Shown here: in pieces, positions 45,011-55,975 of the stretch
Numbering within the stretch: position 1 is the stretch's first letter
How the letters are laid out: each line of letters starts with the position of its first letter
NCBI GenBank assembly: GCA_963930645.1
Contig: OZ005648.1
Location: 242,673,436-242,737,435 of the forward strand
Source of the DNA: Salticus scenicus
Lineage: Eukaryota > Arthropoda > Arachnida > Araneae > Salticidae
Length of the DNA stretch: 64,000 nt
Direction: 5' to 3'
Made by a program: the position numbers and the translations under genes
The notes under the pieces: generated by a model
What the model saw: only the letters and a program-made list of their open reading frames with translations
Databases searched by the model: none
Told to the model about the DNA's origin: nothing

Positions 45011-47160
45011 ATTAGCTTGTAGACCGAAAACCCTATCCGCACATTATAAGTAGATTGCAGGCAGAAACGAAATTATAAACACTTGATCGCCTTTGAAAAG
45101 GGCAAATTTGTAAAGATATTTTCGCTGCACTGTTTTTCAGTACACTAAAATAAATTTTATTTCAATATCAGGTCAAAAATTTAACTGTGCACATGAATAC
45201 AATTATTATTATTATTGCAATTTAAGACATTCAAATATGAAATGAAAAATAAAAAATATATAATTTTGAATTATAAGTATATTGTAAAAAAAAAAAAAAA
45301 AAAAAAAAAGAATAGCTGAAAGACCTGATATATCCGTCAGCGGGTTTTCTACGAAAGGCACGACCTTTTCTATTCTCCCTTTCATTCTTTCACTCCATTA
45401 TGATTGGCGTAGATTACGCTAAAAGCACGCCACCAAAAGAAAAGTTAAGTAAATATTAATTAATATAGTTATTTTGTCACTAATATGAGATTGAAATAAA
45501 TGTGAGCGCTAATTTGTCATTTTATTGTAATAGACATTTTGACAATATCATGAAATTTTAACAACTTTTAAATTTCTGATTAAAAAAAAAAAAAAAAAAT
45601 CGCCGTGCATATAAATTTACCCTTTTCACCCACAAACAAAAAGTTTAAAAGCTTTTTTTCGTATTATGATAAAAATAAAATGACCTCAGTGCCTCTACCG
45701 ATTGAATGAAATTCGATTAAGAAAAGTGAACTGTCATCGCATCTATAATAAATATTGATATTTATACGGATTTTTTCCATTTAAACCTGACGCCATTTTA
45801 GAAAGTAAAAAAATATAATAGTTTTATGACAATTGTCACAAACCTAAATTATTATTATTATTATTTTTATTTTATAGCTGCGTCAAAATATGTTCTCTTT
45901 GTTGATTTTTCACATAAATTAAAATTAAACGAGTAAAGTTTAAAACACGTATATAATTTTTTTTTCCTTAAAAGTAAAATATAATCTTATTTCTATATTG
46001 ATGCAGCATTTTCTTTATAATATAAGTCCAAGATACTGGAAATTAACACTCAAAATTGATGTCATGGCTAAATGGAATAATATATTGAAATAAAGAAAGT
46101 AGAATATTATTCATGTTTTCTAAAGATTAATTAGTTTAAAATAAATTAATTTAACAGAAAAATGCATCACAATAGCGAAAATGTACTGAAAAAAAAAAAA
46201 AAGTAATTTTAAATAAATAAAATAAAAAGAAAAGATAATTAAAAAAGAAAGAAATAATAATAATAATAATAATAAAAACATATAATTTATATTGCATAGG
46301 TCTAAGCAGATTTGTTATAGTATAAAACAAATTACAATTATTAAAAATATCTTGCAAAACGTTGATGAAAAAAATAAATCTGCAGGAGAAAAAAAAAATA
46401 ATGTAACAAATCTGTGATATTTAGGTGCAATTATATCAACGCCAAATAAACTAGCGACAATTTTAATGAATTGTCTCTGAAGTTTATTTTCATAAAAAAT
46501 TAAATTTAAATTACATTTCATCACTGAAATCCCGGTATTTTAACAAAAGAATGCATTTAAATTTTAAATATACTTATTTATTTATTTTTTTATTGGCTAT
46601 TTATCACGACAATTGACCACTGTTAAATACTGACCGCTTGTCGGGCGAAGGGTGATTAGTAAATTAGTAAGAATTTTAAGGGATTAGTAAGATTGGATTA
46701 GTAATGGATTAGTAAATTAGTAAGAATTTTAATGGAATTTATATTAAAATATATATCAAACTGTGCAATTTTTGTAAAATTTCTAGCGACAGGAATAAAA
46801 TTCAGATTAAAAAATAAATAAAAATAAATAAATAAATAAAATAAAATGTGTTCCTCTTAAATGATTAAACCACCTACGAGATTTTTCGGTGATCAGATAA
46901 GTTTAATTGACTGAGAAAAACTTAAATCCACTTCATTTATTTTTTATGATATTTGGTATTTTATAAATGCTTCAAGTTTATTCTTTAAAGCCGTAAATTA
47001 TCCACGAATTAAGAAAATAACTTTAGTTAAACTTTTTCTTTTCTACTGAGGTAATTGTAAGATATTTCAAAAATTGTAGTCAATCACGTTGTACTATTAA
47101 AATTTAATACGGTTATATTTTGGTTTAGATTGTGAGTTCAACTTTGACGCATTACATCAT
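45011..47160. other. AT-rich non-coding DNA
   Basis: Poly-A tracts lie at 45291-45309 and 45585-45599 and an (AAT)n tract at about 46253-46275. A short minisatellite on GGATTAGTAA/ATTAGTAAG lies at about 46650-46735. No gene is recognised. Confidence 0.45.
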
Positions 47161-47180
47161 TAGTACGACATGTCGTACTA
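47161..47180. other. Perfect 20-bp palindrome
   Basis: TAGTACGACATGTCGTACTA is identical to its own reverse complement over all 20 bases and is not built from simple AT repeats. It could be a dimeric protein-binding site or the tip of a lost palindromic element; no surrounding symmetry was found. Confidence 0.85.
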
Positions 47181-47310
47181 TTTCTTTTAGACAGCAACTT
47201 TGCGTTGTTGCCATTTATTGCATTACACCGTGAAAGAACCTCCAAACATTTTGTTTTTATCTAAATGTATAAAACTGAAAGTTAGTCAGTGTACCTGTCC
47301 TGATATTAGA

Positions 47311-47514
47311 TTAAAAGAAAAAAAAAATGATACACTTATTAATCACAGAACAAAATTTAGCGAACGCCGTATGTCTTAGTTTAATCGGATAATCGGATCT
47401 ACGCGGGACGTAGCAAAATTTCGACGATAGCTTCAAGGACCCCCCAATCCCTTTCCGAGTTTCGATGACTTTTTCTAGCCAATTTTGACTTTTATTGCTT
47501 CCGCTGTTAGCCAT
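47311..47514 (-). CDS. Uncharacterised ORF beginning MANSGSNKSQ (weak exon candidate)
   Basis: I do not recognise it. The minus-strand frame from the ATG at 47514 (AAAATGGCT context) reads MANSGSNKSQNWLEKVIE and then ETRKGIGGSLKLSSKFCYV. Over about 47390-47514 it has a more balanced codon composition and higher GC than the surroundings. It ends in a poly-Phe tract that is clearly non-genuine, so any real exon would stop before about 47345. There are no known motifs. It could be a first exon, a gene fragment, or chance. Confidence 0.2.
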   Translation of the reverse strand: MANSGSNKSQNWLEKVIETRKGIGGSLKLSSKFCYVPRRSDYPIKLRHTAFAKFCSVINKCIIFFFF

Positions 47515-47738
47515 TTTCTTTTTTTTTTTCTTTCTTTCTTTTGTTTTACCACACACCTAACATTGTGAGTTTATACCTTTCTAGTCCCATGCTTTTTCTA
47601 TGGATTTTTAGCATTTTCCCTCGAATTTTACATTCTAAAGTGCGGTGGATCAAAAGACATTAAATAAAAATCACATTTTAACTTTAAAATTATTTAAAAA
47701 AAAATTGAACGTGATATATATATACATATATTTAATAA

Positions 47739-49462
47739 TCTATATATATAAAAGAGTACTTCCACTCACTCACTCACTGACTCATCAACGCACAGCAAAA
47801 TCTACTGGAGCCACTGATTCGAAACTGGGTCAGATTATAGAACATACAGTGTAAGCACCCCCTAAGAAGCGATTTTGCGAAATTCGCCCCGCAAGGGGGT
47901 GTAGGGGGCAAAATGTGATTTCACGAAAACCTTCATATCTCAAAGAAAAAAACAGATATCCGTAAAATTTTTGCTTTAAAATATAGCTAATTTAATTATC
48001 TAAAAAGCAATTTCTGGAATTTTAGAAGTTCGGTCCCCAAGGGGGGAAAGGGGGCAAAACGTGATTTCACACGTGCAAAACATAGACATACTCCTATATA
48101 TCTCAAACAGAAAAACAGATATATGTGAAATTTTTGCTCTGATATATAGCTAATACAAATACCTAAAAAGTAATTTCTGGAATTTTCGAAATTCAGCCCC
48201 CAAGAGGGGAGGAGAGGGGGCAAAACGTGATTTGAAATAATCCTTTATATTACAAAGAGAAAAAAATATATGTGTATGATATTTTTGCTCTAAAATATAG
48301 CTCTCATAAATACATAAAAACTAATTTCTTTAATTTTAGAAATTCGTCCCAGGTGGGGCGGGAAGGGGGGGCTATGGGGTAAAAAATTAGAAATATAGTT
48401 AGACCGTTCAAAATTGGTACATATAGGTTTTAGAGACCTGCAAGTCAAATGAGGATATTTTTGAAAGTGTAAAGTTATTGGGAGGGTAAGAAAGGTGTGT
48501 GTGGGGGGGGGGGGAGGGGGGCGGAGAGGCAAAAAAATAAAAATAGAGTTAGCCCGTTCAAAATTGGTACATAAAGGTTTTTGGTACCTACAAATCGATT
48601 GCGGATATTTTAGAATTTGTAAAGTTATTAAGAGGGGCGGGAGGAGGGAACGGAGGGGCAAAAAATAAAAATAGAGTTAGGTTGTTCAAAATTGGTACAT
48701 AGAGGTTTTCGATACTTACAAATCGATTGCGGATATTTTCGAATTTGTAAAGTTATTAAATTGGTACATGGAGGTTTTTGATACCTATAAATCGATTGCG
48801 TATATTTTCGAATTTGTAAAACTATTAGGATAGACGGGAAGGGGAGGTGAAAGGGCAAAAATATATAAATAAGAGTTAGAGCGCTGAAAATTAGTGTTGT
48901 TAGGTTTTGAGGCCCGATAAATCGATTGAAGATATTTTTGAAAGTACAGAATTATTACGAAGGTCGGGAAGGGATCGGGCGCAGGGGTAAAAATAAAGAA
49001 ATTCAAATAAAAGGTTGGAAATTAGTATTATTAGATTTAAAAGCCAGAGAGAATGACTGCGAGTATTTTTTAAAGTCTAAAATAATTAGGAGGGGCGGGA
49101 ACGGTAGGTGAAGGAGCATGCGAGCCTTGCGCGCCTGCATGCGCTGCCGCAGGCAGTGGTGGCCCTAATCGATTATTCCACTGATGGGAGAATTTTTTTT
49201 TTTAATGTTTTTCCCTTACGATAATACAGTGATTCATTAAGAGTGTTGAACATAAATGCACGCGCGCAGCGCACAATTGGCTGCGCTGCCAAAGGCAGTG
49301 GGGACCCGTTGCGACATTTTTTCCAATCACATTTTTCTCTCTCTCTCTTTTTTTTTTTTTTTTTTTTTTTCGCATGATAAAAATTGATGCAATTTTAAGA
49401 ATTCATTAACTATAGTGATTCATTTAAAAATACTGACAAGCGAAGCGGGCGTAGCCTGCTAG
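47739..49462 (+). mobile_element. Non-autonomous Helitron, 1724 bp
   Basis: It starts TCTATATATATAAAAGAGTA after A (47738), a common arthropod Helitron 5' end. It ends GCGGGCGTAGCCTGCTAG at 49462 before T, with a GCGGGC/GCCTGC hairpin almost identical to that of the 21302-23622 element. The interior is two tandem arrays plus two GCTGCCRMAGGCAGTGG blocks at 49139-49160 and 49285-49308. The ORFs on the minus strand in 47996-49006 (Pro/Ser/Tyr-rich) are repeat translations. Confidence 0.88.
47870..49110 (+). repeat. Two tandem arrays inside the Helitron
   Basis: The first array has four G-rich units near 47885, 48031, 48194 and 48345. Each has a CCCC...GGGGGCAAAACGTGATTT-like block followed by an AAATATAGCTA block, about 145-160 bp apart. 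The second has about six units near 48407, 48557, 48684, 48760, 48889 and 49012. They are marked by TTCAAAATTGGTACATA and AAATCGATTG, 75-150 bp apart. Confidence 0.75.
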
Positions 49463-49836
49463 TTAGTACATAAAATTGAGAAAAATTGGGCTAAAGAAGT
49501 GGAATAGCTTGAGCATAGAACTAGACACCTTTAAAATATTTGAAATTTGGCTTCGAAGTAGCTCGAACGTTTCTCTTAAGAATGCATACACAATTACGAT
49601 ATATATTTTAATTCGTCACCAAATTGACAACAAAAATTTTAAAGCCTCCAAAGGGCTCCTATGCTAAAGCTACACGAAAGAAATTTTAAGAAATGAATAT
49701 AGTTACCGATTATAGCGAATGAAATACAGCTACTGCAGGCCCTTATATGGAAGAATAGATTAAAGTAAGTCCTGTTGTACTAAATTAAATTTTATTTACT
49801 GCAGAGTTTGCAGCTATTATTTAGAAAACAAAAATA

Positions 49837-49874
<38 letters not shown>

Positions 49875-50243
49875 CATATAAATAAAAAAATGTCTGCGTA
49901 CCGTTATGATTTGTGCAGTGCTTTAAAAATTACCGGTCATTGCGCAATATATAGGCATTTTTCTTTTTTTATTATTATTTAGGTTATTCTTATTGGAAAC
50001 TTAGTATATTATCGAAACTATATTTAAATATGTATCATATTTCTAATAAACTATTTGAAACTAATTAACTTTTAAATGAAAAAAATGAGAGATTTTTTTC
50101 AAAGAAAAAAAAAAATCTTTGAGAAGTCATTTCTATATATTTTTCTGAACCCGCTTCTATATGAATACCGAATTTTCAGAATACATTAGAAAATAATTTA
50201 AACAACTTAGTAAAATTGCAAAATTTAACTAAAATTAGTATTA
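49463..50243. other. Non-coding DNA between Helitrons
   Basis: The part at 49500-49670 resembles 22430-22560 inside another Helitron (GAAGTAGCTCGAACGTTTCTC and CCAAAGGGCTCC blocks), so it is probably Helitron-derived. A long poly-T run lies at 49840-49874. No gene is recognised. Confidence 0.5.
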
Positions 50244-50589
50244 TCTGCATATTAATTTGAAACATGTTTTTGTCTGTCTCCACTAAATTGAGAGAACGGC
50301 TAGATGTAAAAATTTGGTTGAGGTGCCTAAAAAAAGATCTTGGTCTGTAGATGTGTTATGAAAAGAGAAAAATAAAAAAAGTCGAACGGTCCCCCCCCCT
50401 GGGAGCCAGGGGTTAAAAGCACGTATGCGAGCTTAACTCAGCTCCAAATTACTTCACGGTGAAAAGATTGTACATGGGGAGACCAGACTCGAATAATAAA
50501 AAATCACTATCTGAGAATCTGAAATTTTCGATTTTAAAAGGGGGAAAAAGGGCGAAAGTAGATTTGGGGAGGGAAGGGGAGGGGGAAAT

Positions 50590-51235
50590 TAGTTTGAGAG
50601 GGAAATCCATTCTAGACCCATACATGTAGCACCTCATTTTAAATGTCTTGAAATTTCATGTTGATTGGGGATGTTTGTATACAATATAGGGCGCTCCTTG
50701 GTGGTGAAAAATGGAACTAGGTGATTTTGTAGTAGACCCTATCATGTTACACCTTATTTTAAAGGTCTTGGTAATTCCTGACCGTTGGTGATATTCGTAC
50801 AGAACACACTGCGCCCCCTGGCGGTGGAAAGTGCAACTAAAGGAATTTGCATTTGACACCACCATGTGACACCTTATTTGAAAGGTCTTTAAAATCCAAG
50901 GCGATTGGTGATAAAGGTCTTGAAATTTCATGTTGATTGGGGATGTTTATATACAATATAGTGTGCGCCCTGGTGGTGAAAAATGGAACTAGGTGATTTT
51001 GTACTAGACCCTATCATGTTACATCTTATTTTAAAGGTCTTGGTATTTCCTGACCATTGGTGATGTTCGTACAGAACACACTGTACCCCCTGGCGGTGGA
51101 AAGCGAAACTAAAGAATTTTGCAGTCGACACCACCATGTGACACCTTATTTGAAAGTTCTTGGAAATTCAAGGCGATTGGTGATGTTCGTATACAACATA
51201 CTGTGCCCCTTGGTGGAGGAAATTGGATTCTGTAG
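50590..51235 (+). repeat. Five ~120-bp tandem units
   Basis: Each unit contains CATGTNRCACCTTATTTNAAAG, a GATTGGTGATGTTCGTA segment and GCCCCCTGGCGGTGGAAA. Alternate units are more alike, giving a two-unit higher-order period near 285 bp, with a partial unit at about 50905. Confidence 0.8.
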
Positions 51236-51295
51236 CGCATGCGTAGCATGCCTGCTATACGGTGTCGAAGCCACAGGCAGCGGAAACACGATTCA

Positions 51296-52092
51296 GAGGT
51301 TCGTTCGGTTCAAGGTTAATTTTTAAGAATTTTTTCATGTTATTAGCGGCCCGCATATACGCTGCCGCAGGCACCGGGGTAACGAGCTCGAGTTCCGTTC
51401 GGTTTGAGGCATTTTTTTTTTTTTTTTTTTTGTTACAGATGATTATTATTATTTTTTTTTTTAGAAATTCAAACAAAATAGAGTTAAATATATAAAATCA
51501 TACAAATTTAAGGTTCATTTAAGGTTATTATCATGAGCAACGCCGGTCGGGTTCGTTTGATTCCAGGTTAATTTTCTGGAATTTTTTCATGTTATTAGCC
51601 GTCCGTGTATGCGCTGCCACAGGCACCGGGGTCACAAGGCAGAGTTTCATTCGGTTCGAGGTAACATTTTTGTTACAGCTGATTATTATTATTTTTTTTG
51701 CGATACTGTGCTTTTATTTAAAAATAGAAATTCAAACAAAATCGAATTAAAGATATAAAATCATACAAATTTAAGGTTCATTTAAGTTTATTATCATGGG
51801 CCCGGGCATTGCCGGGCGGATTCGTTCGGTTCCAGGTTAATTTTTTGGATTTTTTTTATGTTGTTAGCGGCCCGAGCATGCGCTGCCGCAAGCACCGGGT
51901 CACAAGGCAGACTTTTGTTCGGTTCGAGGTAATAGTTTTGTTACAGATGATTATTTTTTTCGTGATGCTTTGATTTAAAAACAGAAATTCAAACTAAATC
52001 GAATTAAAGGTGTAAAATAATACAAATTTAAGGTTCATTTAAGGTTCATTTAAGGTATCATGGGCCGGGGCAACGCCGGACGGGTCAGCTAA
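51296..52092 (+). repeat. Three tandem copies of the Helitron 3' region (~260 bp each)
   Basis: Three units end at ATCATGAGCAACGCCGGTCGG (about 51553), ATCATGGGCCCGGGCATTGCC (about 51810) and the true terminus at 52092. Each has a TTCGGTTCAAGGTTAATTTT start, a GCTGCCGCAGGCACCGGGG block and a TACAAATTTAAGGTTCATTT block. Only the last unit has the CAGCTAA terminus. Confidence 0.85.
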
Positions 52093-52359
52093 TATATAGT
52101 CTTAGTATTTAACGAAATAGAAAATAAAAGATAGCATCTGTTTATTTGGAGACAATTTGACGCCACATTGACAGTACTTTGTAGAAAGCGATGTCATATA
52201 TAGTATTTCTATTTATAAGCCTTTTTCCGACTTTCTTTTTTTAAGTGAAATGTAGTAAATTACATGTTTTAACATGAAATACATTTAAATAATAATGCGA
52301 CAATTTTTGAAACATTACGGGCAATAAAATGATCGTCGAATTCGACGGGTTCCAGCTAG
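52093..52359 (+). other. Further Helitron-type 3' end (CTAG at 52356-52359)
   Basis: GTCGAATTCGAC, a perfect 12-bp palindrome at 52335-52346, is followed by GGGTTCCAG and CTAG before T at 52360. This is the usual hairpin plus spacer plus CTAG order. The 5' end of this element was not found. The previous Helitron may be nested inside it. Confidence 0.5.
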
Positions 52360-52871
52360 TCAATATTATTTGAAAAACAAAATGTTTAAAATGTATTTAT
52401 ATATTTTTTTTATAAACACTGTAACGTATTTTTTTATATGCACCTGCTAAATAAACGGTAAGTTTCCAGAAATTTCTTTAATGAATTTTGAAGTTATGTA
52501 TAAAAAATACAATAAAAAAAATCGATAAAATGTTTGAAGGAAACTCGTGAATTAGGTTAATATGCAATTTCACTATTCTTACGCGAAAGAAAATTAGTGA
52601 ACTTAACATAGTTAAAAAAAAAAAAAATAGTGAAACAATATTTTTGTGATGTAATTTTAAATGGTTTCTGTTTTGATAAATATACTAAAGCGTAAAGTTG
52701 AATAAATTTACGTGAAAATATCATTTTTTTTCTTTCTATTTTTACTTTATGTGTAACAATAGTACTAACAATATTATGAGGAATAAAAATGATAATAAAG
52801 GTAATAAATTGTAAGCCTTTAAATCCAGACATCTAGAATTTTATGTGCATGCAATGATGTAATAAATAACA
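52360..52871. other. AT-rich non-coding DNA
   Basis: Only A/T-rich sequence is visible; ORF 52557-52832 on the minus strand is a low-complexity Lys/Ile/Phe translation. Confidence 0.45.
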
Positions 52872-52873
52872 TA

Positions 52874-53454
52874 CCGGGTATCCTATAAGTCTGTAGACAT
52901 TTTTTTAAATCATAAAAGTCGAAGGAAGTCGTAGAACTGAACGCGATTTGCGACAAAGTTATTCTCGTGAAGGAAGATTTATTGTTTTTTAGGTAAAGTA
53001 AAAAATAATTAAAATTTAACTCATCTAAGAAATGCCGACCGAAGCTGGAGTTAAGGGTATTGTTGCTGCTTAGAAACTATAATTTGTAGTTATGGCAGAC
53101 ACACAAAATGGATTGGGCTGTGGGAATTAAGGCCTATTCACTGCACTAAGGTCCTAAGCCTGATTGGCAGTGCCGCCTGTGTGTGTGTATGGGGGGGGGG
53201 GTTTCAACGCATACAATGGGAGTTATATGCTTATATACATTCGCATGCAAATAAATATAGTTTTTCATGGAAATGTGGGATTGGCTCATGTACAGCGCCC
53301 TATGTCGTCAAAAATTTTAACTATTATTTTTTTCTTTTTTACTGAAAAAAAAAAAAACTTCGCGGAAATAATATTTTTGCAAACCGCGTTTAAATCTGCC
53401 AATTCTTTAAATTTTTATGAATTTTTAAAATGTCTAGACTTATGGGACACCCGG
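52874..53454. mobile_element. TA-flanked MITE-like element with CCGGGTRTCC ends
   Basis: TA plus CCGGGTATCCTATAAGTCTG (52874) faces an inverse end GACTTATGGGACACCCGG (to 53454) plus TA. TIRs are about 30 bp, including (C/A)AGACATTTT. The target and TIR type suggest a mariner-like origin. No transposase frame remains. Confidence 0.85.
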
Positions 53455-53456
53455 TA

Positions 53457-53753
53457 CATATGAATATAAACGGAAAAGAGTAAAATTGTTGATCTTGAAC
53501 AATACATAAAACAATAAAAAAATTATTTCTTAACATGCATAATATTTTTATTATTTCTTAATAATAATATTTAGAAAAAACTAAAACAAATTTTACATTT
53601 TGAAAATTAGAAAATAAACCCGCAGGGAAAAAAAAAAAAATCTTTTTTTTTTTTTTTTTTTTTTGTCAAAATAAAAATTATCTTCCCTATCTATTTTAAC
53701 AGATGAGTACGATTTAGTTTTTCCCCAATACAGCTTATACATTTTTTGCCTAC

Positions 53754-53793
<40 letters not shown>

Positions 53794-53940
53794 CTTAATT
53801 TTTGTAGCAGTTACTAGGATAAAATAGGATGAATAATTTTATGTAGAAAAAGTGATATTGAAAAATCATACAAGTCGGCAGCTATACTTTACTTCGCTGA
53901 CTTTGTCTGATCTTCATACCGACTGTAGCAGAAATCTGTA
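53457..53940. other. AT-rich non-coding DNA
   Basis: Poly-A and poly-T tracts lie at about 53626-53664 and an (AT)n tract at 53758-53783. No gene. Confidence 0.45.
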
Positions 53941-53941
53941 T

Positions 53942-54246
53942 TTATGTAATAATCAGCAGAAAACAGAGGATGATACTTGGTGAAATGTTATACACTCTCT
54001 TGTACAGCTTGTCACAGATATTCTCCCATGTTGAGGTAAATTTCCAAATGCTGATGTTTTGATACAAAGCGGTCGTAAATAGTGAAGGAATTTGGCTACA
54101 AAAATATGCTTTCTGTAAAACTTGTTCGCTGAACGGAGCTAATTTGTAAAGCAGCACTTTCAAGAATAATGATAATCTGTTCCAATCTTCTTGATATTCA
54201 TACTTTAAGTATGAAAGCAGAATGAGATTGGCGTCAGAGGTTAGGC
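53942..54246 (-). CDS. Uncharacterised ~100-codon open stretch (possible exon)
   Basis: I do not recognise the product. The minus-strand frame is open from 54246 (no ATG at its start) through the Met at 54163 to a stop at 53942. It reads about 100 residues of balanced composition, for example LILLSYLKYEYQEDWNRLSL, LAPFSEQVLQKAYFCSQIPS and STWENICDKLYKRVYN. A TAATAATAG just upstream could serve as a weak acceptor but lacks a pyrimidine tract. The helical, Leu/Tyr-rich pattern and the low homopolymer content make it the best host-exon candidate in the window, yet no family match is claimed. Confidence 0.3.
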
Positions 54247-54249
54247 TAT

Positions 54250-54446
54250 TATTATATCATCAAGCATTCTACAGATACTACATAAACAACTTCATAGTTA
54301 ATTATTATGAATCTAATGTTGTATTGGGTCTATACGGACGTTAAATGAGGGTTGCAATGCATTAATGTTTGCTTTACGAAACTGGATTATGAAAACAATA
54401 TTCCCGTACGATGTAAATAATTCACGTATTTTGAAAAATATTTCAT

Positions 54447-54477
<31 letters not shown>

Positions 54478-55490
54478 TTGCAGTTACAACATAGGGCTCA
54501 AACTTTGATTACATATCTGATTATCAAAAGATATTTACAAATTTAACTGTATACATAGAACAAATATTTAAAGGATGGGTGGTCCTGGGGGTACCCGTGA
54601 ATCGCTATTTCTGACGGCTGTGACACATAAATTGTTATATTTAATAAGTAAGGTAAATTGTTCAAACCAACTCATTACTAAATTAAAAGCATATATTTAA
54701 ATTAAGCGTTCATATTTTCATTGGATTTCTCAATAACCATTAAAAAATACTTTTAATACACAAGATAAAATTTATTTTTTTATCTTGGAACAAGTTTAAA
54801 ATTAAAATTGAACAATGAAACAATACATAATTAACCAAAAAGTAATTTAATGTTCTTCGTTAATAAGCTGCATTATAACATAAACTTCTATTTTTACGAA
54901 ATAACACTGCTTTGTTGTTGTAATAAGATTCGTAAGCATCATTTTCTTTAATCTTTTTTGTTAAACTTTACCATTTGATTTTTTGCTAACAGATTTATTA
55001 TTATTAATATTATTATCATTATTAAGGATAATGGATAGAGTCTCCTGTTAAATTTGCTGCAAAACAAAATTATTACCAATAAATAAATAAAAATAATAGG
55101 TTTAATTTCAGTATTCTCAATTATGAATTATTAATTCCTATACGTATAATTGAACACTATGTGAAGTTTCAAAGCATATTCTCTTCGTTAAAGACATAGG
55201 CCTTGTGTTAAAGCTCTTCATGAAAAACATTCTACTACTAGATTACAGTCGTTAGTGACACGAGTTTCCAAAAAATCATGGAAAACTTCGTAAAGATAGT
55301 GCTTGTATGTTTGAAGCCGGCACCTTTTGTTTAAAAGTTTTAATAGTAGAACTTATTCGCCACTGATAACGTCACAACTGAAAAGAGAACGTATTTTCAT
55401 ATTTTATTTATATCTGCTGCTTTATGTTTTGCAATATGTTTGCCAAGTCTTTATTTTCATTTTGAATGAAAATTTTTCAAAATAAATAAA

Positions 55491-55529
<39 letters not shown>

Positions 55530-55973
55530 CTTTAAAATAAATTAAAATGAATAAACAATTACAAGAATAAATAATAAAGAGAAACTATTAATTAGGGTTT
55601 TACTTTCATATGTTATCGTTTGTTAAATGGTTTAGGAAACTTCTTCTATAGTTTTTAGAAAGTGTTTTAAATCCATGTTGTCTGAAAATTGACAATTTAT
55701 TTTAATCTGATATTTTTGATAATATTTCCTGGAATAATGTTCTTATTAGTTAGAATCTCAAAAAAACTTACTACTAAATAAACGAAAAACGATATTTTTG
55801 TCTAATATTTTCTATAATTTCCTTATTTAAATATGACTGAAGTAATAACTATTTAAAAAAAAGAATTACAATGAATTTGTAACAGATAAAATATTTTATT
55901 TAATCCAATTCGACCATGCTATCTATGTATTTGTGCGTAGACAAATTTCTATATTTTTCACTCCAACTACTAG
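54250..55973. other. AT-rich non-coding DNA
   Basis: Contains poly-A at about 54454-54477 and an (AAT)n tract at about 55496-55527. No gene, RNA gene or element is recognised. Confidence 0.45.
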
Positions 55974-55975
55974 TA

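Larger units (their letters stand above)
50244..52092 (+). mobile_element. Probable non-autonomous Helitron with CTAA end
   Basis: The proposed 5' end TCTGCATATTAAT follows A at 50243 and, like the 21302 element, leads into a GTTTTTGTCTG stretch. The 3' end GGCAACGCCGGACGGGTCAGCTAA finishes at 52092 before T (bases CTAA satisfy the CTRR rule), with a GGC/GCC hairpin about ten bases inside. The interior comprises two tandem arrays. The 3' end is well supported and the 5' end less so. Confidence 0.7.

Noticed and set aside
48290..49006. Pro/Ser-rich ORFs on the minus strand suggesting a structural protein
   Set aside because: They are frames through the G-rich tandem units of a non-autonomous Helitron and differ in frame between units.
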